NCBI GenBank assembly: GCA_963724195.1
Contig: CAVRTQ010000016.1
Location: 186,001 to 250,000 of the forward strand
Direction of reading: 5' to 3'
DNA from: Solirubrobacter sp963724195
GTDB lineage: Bacteria; Actinomycetota; Thermoleophilia; Solirubrobacterales; Solirubrobacteraceae
DNA: 64,000 nucleotides
A program made the position numbers and the translations under genes. Below, piece after piece: positions 46,939 to 54,369 of the stretch. The notes under the pieces are model-generated. The model did no database searches. It was not told the DNA's origin and saw only the letters and a list, made by a program, of their open reading frames with translations. How positions within the stretch are numbered: position 1 is the first letter of the stretch; every line of letters begins with the position of its first letter.

Positions 46939-47832
46939 GTGTCCGAGCCCTGGCGCGCCGCGCTGCGCACGTTCGACGCCGACCTGCAGCGCCGCGGCGC
47001 GGCCGAACGCACGCGCAAGGCCTACGGCACCGACGCGGCCGAGCTCGCCGCCTGGGCCACCGCGAACGCCCTCGATCCCACCGAGGTCGACTACAAGGCC
47101 CTCAGGCGCTGGGCCGCGCGCCTGTCCCAGAAGGGCGCCGCCCCGCGGACGATGGCGCGCAAGCTCGCGTCCGCCCGCTCCCTCTTCCGCTCCCTCGTCG
47201 AGCACGGCCAGATCACGTCCAACCCGGCCGACCTGCTCCCGGCGCCGAAGCTCCCGCAGAGCCTCCCGAAGGTGCTCAAGACCGAGGACATCGAGCGGCT
47301 GTTGGAGAAGATCCCGGCCTCCACGCCGCTCGAGATGCGCGACCGCGCGCTGTTCGAGCTGGCGTACTCGTCAGGCCTCAGAGCCGAGGAGCTGGTCGAT
47401 CTCGACCACACCTCGATCGAGTTCGACAGCGAACAGGTGCGCGTCGAGGGCAAGGGATCCAAGACCCGCTTCGTGCCTGTGGGAGAGCCCGCCCTGCGCA
47501 CGATCGCCGCCTACCTCGAGCGCGCCCGCCCCGCGCTGCTCTCAGCGGACCAGGACCCGGCGCTCTTCCTCTCCAAGAGCGGTCGCAGGCTCTCGACGAG
47601 CGATGTGCGGCGCCGACTGCGGGTCTGGGCCAAGCATGCCGCCACCCAGACGGGCGTCCACCCACACGCGTTGCGGCACTCTTTCGCCACGCACCTGTTG
47701 GACGGAGGAGCGGATCTGCGGGCCATTCAGACGATGCTGGGACACGCGAGTATCTCGACAACCCAGGTCTACACTCGGGTAGAGTCCGCGCGGCTGCGGG
47801 CAGCCTATGCCAAGAGTCACCCGCGGGCTTAG
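46939..47832 (+). CDS. xerC: Tyrosine recombinase XerC/XerD
   Basis: GTG 46939 (SEPWRAALRTFDADLQRRGA) gives 297 residues, the XerC length; an open frame runs back to 46861 but only through hairpin DNA. The catalytic set is present: R in YSSGLRAEELVDLD, K in EGKGSKTRFVPVG, H-x-x-R in HPHALRHSFATHLLDGGADL, H in QTMLGHASISTTQ and the nucleophile Y in QVYTRVE. It resolves chromosome dimers at dif. Its placement next to whiG and far from phage genes supports a housekeeping role. Confidence 0.93.
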   Translation: MSEPWRAALRTFDADLQRRGAAERTRKAYGTDAAELAAWATANALDPTEVDYKALRRWAARLSQKGAAPRTMARKLASARSLFRSLVEHGQITSNPADLLPAPKLPQSLPKVLKTEDIERLLEKIPASTPLEMRDRALFELAYSSGLRAEELVDLDHTSIEFDSEQVRVEGKGSKTRFVPVGEPALRTIAAYLERARPALLSADQDPALFLSKSGRRLSTSDVRRRLRVWAKHAATQTGVHPHALRHSFATHLLDGGADLRAIQTMLGHASISTTQVYTRVESARLRAAYAKSHPRA

Positions 47833-47845
47833 GAAATAAGGGGCT

Positions 47846-48631
47846 TTGGAGACCAACGTAAAAGCGATCGAGCTGAAGGAGCTGTGGACCCTCTACAAGA
47901 CGGAGGGCTCCAGCCGGGCACGCGAGCAGCTCGTCGTCGCCTACTCACCACTGGTGAAGTACGTCGCCGGCCGGATGTCCTCCGGGTTGCCGGCGCACGT
48001 CGAAGAGGCCGACCTGATCTCCTACGGCCTGCTCGGCCTGATCAACGCGATCGAGCGCTTCGACCTCTCGCGCGAGATCAAGTTCGAGACCTACGCGATC
48101 ACCCGCATCAAGGGCGCGATCATCGACGAGCTGCGCGCCCTGGACTGGGTGCCACGGTCCGTCCGCGCCCGGGCCCGCGAGATCGAGAAGGCGCACGCCA
48201 AGCTCGAGCATCAGCTGCATCGCACGCCGACCGACGAGGAGATGGCACGCGAGCTCAACCTCACGCTCGACGAGTTCCAGGAGGCGCTGGTCAAGATCTC
48301 CAGCTCCACCGTGGTCGCGCTGGACGAGCTGTGGGCCGTGAGCGACTCCAGCGGCGATTCCGTCTCCCTCCTGGACACGCTGGAAGACCCGGACGCGCCC
48401 AATCCTGAGGCGCTGCTGGCGCAGTCCGAGCTCAAGGACCGCCTCGCGGACGCCATCGCGGCGCTGCCGGAGCGCGAGAAGCTCGTGATCGCCCTGTACT
48501 ACTACGAGAACCTCACGCTCCGCGAGATCGGCGAGGTCCTCGGCGTGACCGAATCGCGCATCTCCCAGCTGCACACGAAGGCTGTGCTGCGGCTGAAGTC
48601 TCGGCTCCCGGTCGAGAACCTACGCGAGTAA
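47846..48631 (+). CDS. whiG: RNA polymerase sigma factor of the WhiG/FliA type
   Basis: TTG start 14 nt after xerC. The 261-residue protein has region 2 (LVVAYSPLVKYVAGRMSSGL, VEEADLISYGLLGLINAIER, FETYAITRIKGAIIDELRAL), DWVPRSVRARAREIEKAHAK of region 3, and region 4 (LPEREKLVIALYYYENLTLR, EIGEVLGVTESRISQLHTKA). It is the FliA/WhiG class that controls motility or sporulation. Its target genes are not in this window. A linked anti-sigma is not seen. Confidence 0.92.
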   Translation: METNVKAIELKELWTLYKTEGSSRAREQLVVAYSPLVKYVAGRMSSGLPAHVEEADLISYGLLGLINAIERFDLSREIKFETYAITRIKGAIIDELRALDWVPRSVRARAREIEKAHAKLEHQLHRTPTDEEMARELNLTLDEFQEALVKISSSTVVALDELWAVSDSSGDSVSLLDTLEDPDAPNPEALLAQSELKDRLADAIAALPEREKLVIALYYYENLTLREIGEVLGVTESRISQLHTKAVLRLKSRLPVENLRE

Positions 48632-48703
48632 CGTCACAAAGTCGCGGGGAGCGGTAGCGTTCCTCTCAACCAGGCCATTTCTTGGGAGAGAGGAGCGCCA
48701 GGC

Positions 48704-50770
48704 ATGCCGCACGCCGCAGATAGGATTCGCAACGTGGCCCTAGTGGGCCACCGAGGGAGCGGGAAGACGTCGTTGCACGAGGCCTTGTTGTTCGAGGCCG
48801 GCGCAACGACGAGGCTCGGCTCGGTGGCTGACGGCACCACGGTCTCAGACGCCGACGAGGACGAGAAGTCCCGCGGAATGTCGATCTCCGCGTCGCTCGC
48901 ATCGTTCGAGTGGCGCGACACGAAGGTCAACCTGATCGACACCCCCGGCGAGCCCAGCTTCATCGCCGACGCGCTCGGCGCGTTGCGCGTATGTGAGTCG
49001 GCCGTCTTCGTGGTCAACGGCGTCCTGGGCGTCGAGGTCTCCACGCGACGGCTGTGGGAACGCGCCCAGGAGCTGCACGTAGCCCGGCTGGTCTACGTGA
49101 ACATGCTCGACCGCGAGCGGGCGGACTTCTTCCGTGCCCTCGACTCGCTCAAGGAGGCCTTCGGGCCGCACGTCGTCGCCACGGAGATCCCGATCGGCGC
49201 CGAGCACGACCTCAACGGCATCGTCGACCTCGTCGACATGAAGGCCTACGAGTACGACGCCGAAGGCAACTGCACCGAGATCCCGATCCCGGACGCCCTT
49301 GCCGAGCAGGCGCAGGAGTACCGCGAGAAGCTGATGGACGAGGTCGCGGAGAACTCCGAGGCCCTGATGGAGCGGTACCTGGAGGGTGAGGACATCTCGC
49401 ACGACGAGATCGTCCACGCGCTCGAGGAAGGCACCGACAGCGGCCACATCTTCCCCGTCACGTGCGGGGTGTCGACGAGCCGCCTGGGCGTGAACCGGCT
49501 GCTCGACGCGATCATCGACGACCTCCCGTCACCCGCCCAGCACGAGCGGATCACGGTCGAGGAAGGCTTCGAGCTCGAGCCCGACCCCGAGGGCGAGATG
49601 TTCGCCTACGTGTTCAAGACGCGCGCCGACCCGTTCGCGGGCCGCATCAACCTGTTCCGCGTCTACCAGGGCACGATGACCCACGACACGCAGGTCATGA
49701 ACACCCGCACGCATCACAAGGAGCGTGTCGGGCAGCTGCTGGTGCCGCACGGCGGCAAGGACGTCGGCCACGCCGACGAGTTCGGCCCGGGCGACATCGG
49801 CGCGGTGGCCAAGCTCAAGGAGACGCACGCCGGCGACTGGCTCGCGGCCCGCGACCAGCCGATCCACATGCCGCGGATCAAGCTGCCGGCCCCGGTCATG
49901 GCCTTCGCGATGGAGCCCAAGAACAAGGGCGACGAGGACAAGGTCCACACCGCGCTCCGGCGCCTGCAGGAAGAAGATCCGACGATCGACCTGCATCGCG
50001 ACGAGCAGACGGGCGAGCAGATCGTCGCCGGCCTGTCGCAGATCCACGTCGAGGTGATCATCGACCGGATGAAGTCGCGGTTCGGCGCCGAGGTGACGCT
50101 GAAGCCCCCGCGCGTGCCCTACCGGGAGACGATCCGCGGCAGGGCGAAGGCGCACGGACGGCACAAGAAGCAGACCGGCGGCCGTGGCCAGTTCGGCGAC
50201 TGCCACATCGAGGTCGAGCCGCTCCCGGACGGCGAGTTCGAGTTCGTCAGCGCCATCAAGGGCGGCGCGATCCCGAACGGGTTCATCCCGGCGGTCGAGA
50301 AGGGCGTCCGCGAGGCGATGATGAGCGGCGCCGTCGCGGGCTTCCCGGTCAAGGGCGTCAAGGTCACGCTCTTCGACGGCTCCTACCACACGGTGGACTC
50401 GTCGGAGATGGCGTTCAAGCTGGCGGGCAGCATCGCCATGAAGGACGCGATGTCCCAGTGCACGCCGGTGCTGCTGGAACCGATCATGCTGATCTCGTGC
50501 TCGGTGCCCGACGATTCGGTCGGCGACGTGATGGGTGACCTGAGCTCCCGGCGCGGGCGCCCGCTCGGCACCGAGCCGGCCGGCGGCATGACCGAGGTCA
50601 AGGCCGAAGTACCGATGAGCGAGGTGCTCTCCTACGCGCCCGATCTGCGCGCGGTGACGGGCGGCCAGGGCGAGTACACACTCGAGTTCCTGCGCTACGA
50701 GGAGATCCCCGCGCACCTCGCGCAGAAGGTCGCGGACAAGGCGAAGGAAGAGGCCGAAGCGGTCGCATAG
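48704..50770 (+). CDS. EF-G-like GTPase (elongation factor G homologue, EF-G2 type)
   Basis: The 688-residue protein has all EF-G domains, but the G motifs are altered. G1 is VALVGHRGSGKTSLHEALLF, the switch I RGITI is SRGMSISASLASFEW, G3 is NLIDTPGEPSFIADALGA, and the NKxD motif is replaced by VYVNMLDRERADFFRALDSL. Domain IV (RGRAKAHGRHKKQTGGRGQF and FIPAVEKGVREAMMSGAVAG) is retained. This fits the EF-G paralogues of Actinobacteria that do not act as the main translocase. AGAGAGGAGCG precedes the ATG. Confidence 0.88.
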   Translation: MPHAADRIRNVALVGHRGSGKTSLHEALLFEAGATTRLGSVADGTTVSDADEDEKSRGMSISASLASFEWRDTKVNLIDTPGEPSFIADALGALRVCESAVFVVNGVLGVEVSTRRLWERAQELHVARLVYVNMLDRERADFFRALDSLKEAFGPHVVATEIPIGAEHDLNGIVDLVDMKAYEYDAEGNCTEIPIPDALAEQAQEYREKLMDEVAENSEALMERYLEGEDISHDEIVHALEEGTDSGHIFPVTCGVSTSRLGVNRLLDAIIDDLPSPAQHERITVEEGFELEPDPEGEMFAYVFKTRADPFAGRINLFRVYQGTMTHDTQVMNTRTHHKERVGQLLVPHGGKDVGHADEFGPGDIGAVAKLKETHAGDWLAARDQPIHMPRIKLPAPVMAFAMEPKNKGDEDKVHTALRRLQEEDPTIDLHRDEQTGEQIVAGLSQIHVEVIIDRMKSRFGAEVTLKPPRVPYRETIRGRAKAHGRHKKQTGGRGQFGDCHIEVEPLPDGEFEFVSAIKGGAIPNGFIPAVEKGVREAMMSGAVAGFPVKGVKVTLFDGSYHTVDSSEMAFKLAGSIAMKDAMSQCTPVLLEPIMLISCSVPDDSVGDVMGDLSSRRGRPLGTEPAGGMTEVKAEVPMSEVLSYAPDLRAVTGGQGEYTLEFLRYEEIPAHLAQKVADKAKEEAEAVA

Positions 50771-50884
50771 CGGAGCGCGCGAAGCGCGTGAGCGGTGCGA
50801 GAACCGTGTGCGCGGACGAAGTCCGGGCGCGCGGTCGAGCCTGCGGAGGGGTGGCGTGGGCGTTGCTAACGTCACCCCTTCGGC

Positions 50885-51631
50885 ATGGCCAGGACTCGCG
50901 ACATCCGCACCAACCAGCTCGACGTCGCCTGCGACATCTGCGGGCGCACGCTGCTGCGCGGTGAGCACCCCGAGCACTACCTCGCGGGTGGTGAGCGCAA
51001 GACGGTGTGCGACCTGTGCATCGCGCGCGCCCAGCACGAGGGCTGGATTCGTGAGTCCGGCGCCGACGACCTCGAGCTGCGCCACCCGCGCCACGAAGGG
51101 CGCGGCCTGATCGACCGCTTCCGCGTCGGCCGCCGCGACCGCGCGGCCGCGCGGCAGGAGCTCGACGAGCCGGAGCCCGTGTTCGACACGCCCGCCCCGC
51201 CCGAGCCGACACCCCGGCGCGAACGTGAACGTGAGCGCGAGCGCGAACCGGCGCCGCGCCCCGATCCGGCTCCGCAGCGGTCGGCCTCGCGCAACATCCG
51301 CGCGGTGCCGACGAACGCGGAGCTCAAGATGCAGCGCGCGCTGGACGTCTTCAACACGTCCGACCACACGCGCACGGTCGGCGGCGTCGCCCGCTCGCTC
51401 GGCGCGCCCGCGGTCTGCGTCCGTCCGCGTCCCGACCGGCCGGCGGTGGTTTCGATCACCGTCATGTGGGAACTGTCCTGGTACCGCTTCGAGGTCGACC
51501 TGTCCGACGAGGCCGGCGGCGTGCGGCGTGACGCGCAGGGTGACGAGCTGTCCGAGTTGATCCCCGAAGAGCAGGTTCCGAACGCGGCTGCGGATGAACG
51601 CGGCGCCCTCCACCTGCAAATCAACACATGA
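50885..51631 (+). CDS. Zinc-ribbon-containing protein of unknown function
   Basis: The 248-residue protein has two CxxC pairs near the N-terminus (VACDICGRTLLRGEHPEHYL and KTVCDLCIARAQHEGWIRES), a basic/proline-rich linker (TPRREREREREREPAPRPDP), and a C-terminal alpha/beta domain (MQRALDVFNTSDHTRTVGGV and SITVMWELSWYRFEVDLSDE). No known function is assigned. Upstream (50771-50884) is a gap with GC-rich dyads, including GGACgaaGTCC, that could end the EF-G-like transcript. Confidence 0.65.
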   Translation: MARTRDIRTNQLDVACDICGRTLLRGEHPEHYLAGGERKTVCDLCIARAQHEGWIRESGADDLELRHPRHEGRGLIDRFRVGRRDRAAARQELDEPEPVFDTPAPPEPTPRREREREREREPAPRPDPAPQRSASRNIRAVPTNAELKMQRALDVFNTSDHTRTVGGVARSLGAPAVCVRPRPDRPAVVSITVMWELSWYRFEVDLSDEAGGVRRDAQGDELSELIPEEQVPNAAADERGALHLQINT

Positions 51632-51658
51632 CCGAGTTCCTTCCGCCCCGCCAAAAGC

Positions 51659-51664
51659 TAGGAT
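51659..51664 (+). promoter_or_regulatory. Candidate leaderless -10 box TAGGAT
   Basis: TAGGAT ends 7 nt before the GTG at 51672. Confidence 0.4.
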
Positions 51665-51671
51665 CGACCGC

Positions 51672-51887
51672 GTGATCTACTGCGTCGTACCCGAGCCACT
51701 TGCCGACGAGCTCTACCCGAAGCTCTCGGGCTACTACGAAGACGATCCCAACGTGACGGTCATCGTTGACCGCCGCAAGAAGGAACGCCGCCTCCCAGGG
51801 TCAACGGGTGGCGGTCAGCGCGAAGTCCGTGATCGCCGTCGTGCGCGCATCACGGGCGATTTCGCGCCCCTTGCCGCTGGCGAGTAA
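51672..51887 (+). CDS. Small basic protein of unknown function
   Basis: The 71-residue product starts at GTG 51672: VIYCVVPEPLADELYPKLSG, then YYEDDPNVTVIVDRRKKERR and a basic tail ending FAPLAAGE. It resembles short actinobacterial proteins of unknown role. The RRKKERR segment may bind nucleic acid. It is followed by a family A repeat. Confidence 0.55.
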   Translation: MIYCVVPEPLADELYPKLSGYYEDDPNVTVIVDRRKKERRLPGSTGGGQREVRDRRRARITGDFAPLAAGE

Positions 51888-51893
51888 TTTTCA

Positions 51894-51933
51894 CGCGGGG
51901 CAGCCCCTCCGCCCCACCCCGATCATCCGACCT
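51894..51933 (+). repeat. Family A dispersed repeat, copy 4
   Basis: The 25-nt core is at 51909-51933, preceded by GCGGGGCAGCCCCT. GCGG and the core's CCGC flank 10 nt, as in copies 2 and 3. It lies about 6 nt after the stop of the 71-residue gene. Confidence 0.85.
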
Positions 51934-51953
51934 GAAATGGTCACCAGCGGGCT

Positions 51954-52193
51954 GAGGAGCGGATGACACGGAGGATCTCGTCGTCCGGCGAGCCCTTCGC
52001 GATGAAGCCGACCGCGCCCGCGCGCATCATGTCGTACTGAGAGCACGTCGCCGGAACGGATCTCCTCGGTGAGCGCCGCGCCCACCCGGCGGACGCCGTC
52101 GTCGCTGCCCGGCACCACGCCGATCATGGCCACGCAGTAGGTGTGTCCGTATCGCGTCAGCGCGCTCCAGCTTGAGCGCGCCGTCGTCGGCAC
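51954..52193 (-). pseudogene. Decayed GGDEF/response-regulator remnant
   Basis: Two fragments lie in different frames on the minus strand. The upstream part (RYGHTYCVAMIGVVPGSDDG and RRVGAALTEEIRSGDVLSVR) resembles the start of a GGDEF domain but lacks its active site. After about 52035 the frame changes to SQYDMMRAGAVGFIAKGSPD and DEILRVIRSSARW, the end of a receiver domain, stopping at 51954-51956. Neither part is a complete domain and the N-terminus is missing. This looks like genuine decay rather than one sequencing error. Confidence 0.6.
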
Positions 52194-52204
52194 CCGCTTG
52201 GTCC

Positions 52205-52639
52205 TCAGGCGGCGCTGACCACGGCGTCGATCGTCACCGCGCCGCGGGACTTGGCCACCGACACGCGGTGGTGGCCGTCCACGACGGCGTAGCCACCCTG
52301 GGTGGCGACGACGCTGATCGGCGGGATCATCTCACCGCGCTGCTCGGCCACCCACAGGCGCTCCCAGCGGGCGCGGGTGCGCTTGCCGGCGGGGCGGAAG
52401 TGGGCGTCGAACTGGGTGGCGCGGTGCGGCTCGACCGTGGCGTGGATCGCCTCGACCGGGATCTCGCGGACAGCGTCGAGGTGCGAAGGGGCGCGGTGGC
52501 GCGTGTCGTGCACCTGCAGCTGCATGCACTCGACGCAGCGGCGGCGCAGGCGGGCGACGAGGGTGGTGCGGCGCGCGGCGCGCGAGGCACGGTCGAACGC
52601 GCGCTGCGCGTCCATGTGGGGGTTTCCGGTGGAGAGCAT
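52205..52639 (-). CDS. ParB/sulfiredoxin-like nucleotide-binding domain protein
   Basis: The 144-residue protein ends in a ParB-N-like core: VREIPVEAIHATVEPHRATQ, then IPPISVVATQGGYAVVDGHH and DGHHRVSVAKSRGAVTIDAV, where DGHHR is the signature that binds CTP/ATP in the family. A CxxC-containing stretch (RRRCVECMQLQVHD) precedes it. There is no HTH or dimer domain, so it is unlikely to be the chromosome partition ParB. It lies one base after the lacI-type gene on the same strand. Confidence 0.65.
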   Translation of the reverse strand: MLSTGNPHMDAQRAFDRASRAARRTTLVARLRRRCVECMQLQVHDTRHRAPSHLDAVREIPVEAIHATVEPHRATQFDAHFRPAGKRTRARWERLWVAEQRGEMIPPISVVATQGGYAVVDGHHRVSVAKSRGAVTIDAVVSAA

Positions 52640-53680
52640 CTAGTGGGGGGTGGGGGCCGTGGTTGAGCGGGGGACGAACTCGGTGGGGAGGAGAACCGAG
52701 GCGGTGCTGGTCGCCTTGTCGAGCAGGAGCCGGAGCGCCGCGGCGCCCTTCTCCTGGTGCGGTTGGCGGACGGTGGTGAGGCCGGCGTGGACGGCTTCGG
52801 GGATGTCGTCGAAGCCGGTGACCGACAGTTGGGTGGGGACGCTGACGCCGCGATCACGCGCGGCCTGGAGCACGCCGAGGGCCATCTCGTCGGACGTGCA
52901 GACGATGGCGGTGGGGCGGTCGGCGCGGTCGAGCAGCTTGCCGCCGGCGACGCGGCCGGTGTCCTGATCGAACCCGGGGGCGCTCGCGAGGGCGACGTCG
53001 CTCCAGGCGAGCCCTGCGGCCTCGACGCCGTCGCGCCAGCCGCGCAGGCGCTGGCGGTCCACGTGGTACTGCATGGCCTCGAGCGCCTGCTCGGCGGTCG
53101 GATGCGGGTTGTCCCAGCCGAGCACGATGCCGAACCGGCGGTGGCCGAGCGCGGTCAGGTGGTCGACGGTGGCGTACGCGGCGCCGCGGTCGTCGATGTT
53201 GACCGTCAGGTCCGCCGAGTCCGGGTGGTCGTCGATCAGCGCGTACGGGAGGTGGCGCTCGATCATCGCGGCGCGGCGCGGGTCGTCGTCGCCCATGCAG
53301 TACACGACGAACCCGTCGACCAGCGCGGTCTTGACCAGCTCCGCGTCCCGGCCCGCGATCCGCGGCACGAGCGACATGCCGAGCTCCTGCTGCTCGCACA
53401 CGGTGGCGACGCCGTGCAGCAACTGGACCGCCGCCGGGTCGCTGAACGCGAGCGTGAGCGGGGCATCGAGGATCACGCCGATGCTGCCGGTGCGGCCGCG
53501 CGACAGCGCGCGCGCCTGCGGGTCCGGGCCGCCGTACCCGAGCTCCTGCGCCTTGGCCAGCACCCGCTCGCGCAGCTCAGGGGAGAGCTGGTCCGGGCGG
53601 TTGAACGCGTTGGACACCGTCATCCGCGAAACGCTGAGCGCTGCGGCGATGGTGGCGAGTGTGGGGCGGGTGCTGGTCAT
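52640..53680 (-). CDS. LacI-family transcriptional repressor
   Basis: The 346-residue protein begins with a LacI helix-turn-helix (PTLATIAAALSVSRMTVSNA) and hinge (FNRPDQLSPELRERVLAKAQ), then the periplasmic-binding-like effector domain (GSIGVILDAPLTLAFSDPAA, VDGFVVYCMGDDDPRRAAMI, AYATVDHLTALGHRRFGIVL, AIVCTSDEMALGVLQAARDR, VTGFDDIPEAVHAGLTTVRQ). It should repress in response to a sugar or nucleoside. Its own operator (53679-53711) touches the start codon, so it is probably autoregulated. Confidence 0.93.
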   Translation of the reverse strand: MTSTRPTLATIAAALSVSRMTVSNAFNRPDQLSPELRERVLAKAQELGYGGPDPQARALSRGRTGSIGVILDAPLTLAFSDPAAVQLLHGVATVCEQQELGMSLVPRIAGRDAELVKTALVDGFVVYCMGDDDPRRAAMIERHLPYALIDDHPDSADLTVNIDDRGAAYATVDHLTALGHRRFGIVLGWDNPHPTAEQALEAMQYHVDRQRLRGWRDGVEAAGLAWSDVALASAPGFDQDTGRVAGGKLLDRADRPTAIVCTSDEMALGVLQAARDRGVSVPTQLSVTGFDDIPEAVHAGLTTVRQPHQEKGAAALRLLLDKATSTASVLLPTEFVPRSTTAPTPH

Positions 53681-53711
53681 CTGTACCGGTAAAGACTTTA
53701 CCGGTACAGAT
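53679..53711. promoter_or_regulatory. LacI-type operator: perfect 33-bp palindrome at the repressor start codon
   Basis: ATCTGTACCGGTAAAG (53679-53694), a central A, and CTTTACCGGTACAGAT (53696-53711). Each arm contains the smaller palindrome TACCGGTA, so two half-overlapping repressor sites are possible. It overlaps the first two bases of the ATG of the lacI-type gene, and any promoter there must be covered by bound repressor. Confidence 0.85.
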
Positions 53712-53719
53712 CGGCAGAA

Positions 53720-54307
53720 TCAAGCCGGAACTGGAGCGGGAGCCTTGAAGGTGGGGATCATCAGCTGCAGCAGCGGGCCGATGGAGAGCGCGTAGACGAT
53801 GGTGCCCAGGCCCACCGTGCCGCCCAGGGCGAAGCCGATGGCCATGATGCTCAGCTCGATCGTGGTTCGAACCTTCCCGACCGAGGCGCCGGTGAGCTTC
53901 ACGAACCCGGTCATCAGGCCGTCACGGGCGCCGGGGCCGAAGTTCGCGCCCAGGTAGGCCGCGCCGGCGACGGCGTTCAGGCCCACGCCCGCCGCGAGCA
54001 TGAGCAGCTGGACCGGGAGCGTTCCGCCTTCGGGGATGTATGCGAGGCCGAGGTCCGCGGCGAGTCCGACCACGAGCACGTTGCTGATCGTGCCCAGGCC
54101 GGGCTGCTGCTTGAGCGGGATCCACAGCAGCAGGACCGCGACGCTCGCGAGGATCACGACCGTGCCGAAGCTCAGCCCGGTGTGCTCGGCCACGCCCTCG
54201 TGGAACACGTCCCACGGACCGAGGCCGAGCATCGCCTGCACCTGCAGCGCCATGCTCAGGCCGTAGAGGAGCAGGCCGGCGTAGAGCTGGAAGAGGCGAC
54301 GGGTCAT
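53720..54307 (-). CDS. YczE/YyaS/YitT-type membrane protein
   Basis: The 195-residue protein has about five hydrophobic segments; recognisable stretches are RLFQLYAGLLLYGLSMALQV, LGLGPWDVFHEGVAEHTGLS, FGTVVILASVAVLLLWIPLK and YLGANFGPGARDGLMTGFVK, the last a family motif. Function is unproven; members are thought to be transporters or regulators of export. ATG 54307 is chosen over earlier codons. It is divergent from a MocR-type regulator. Confidence 0.85.
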   Translation of the reverse strand: MTRRLFQLYAGLLLYGLSMALQVQAMLGLGPWDVFHEGVAEHTGLSFGTVVILASVAVLLLWIPLKQQPGLGTISNVLVVGLAADLGLAYIPEGGTLPVQLLMLAAGVGLNAVAGAAYLGANFGPGARDGLMTGFVKLTGASVGKVRTTIELSIMAIGFALGGTVGLGTIVYALSIGPLLQLMIPTFKAPAPVPA

Positions 54308-54324
54308 GGACGGCATGATCGGGC

Positions 54325-54353
54325 GGATTGGCATTGAATTCCATAGCCAATCC
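54325..54353. promoter_or_regulatory. Inverted repeat between yczE-like and MocR genes
   Basis: GGATTGGC (54325-54332), 13 nt, GCCAATCC (54346-54353), with GAATTC in the centre. It is an AT-rich dyad in a 62-nt divergent spacer and the best candidate site for the MocR-type regulator. Confidence 0.55.
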
Positions 54354-54369
54354 TGATGAAGTGGCCTGC

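Noticed and set aside
46939..47832. xerC as a prophage or integron integrase
   Set aside because: No attachment repeats, cassette array or phage genes; it sits next to whiG, in what looks like the housekeeping position.
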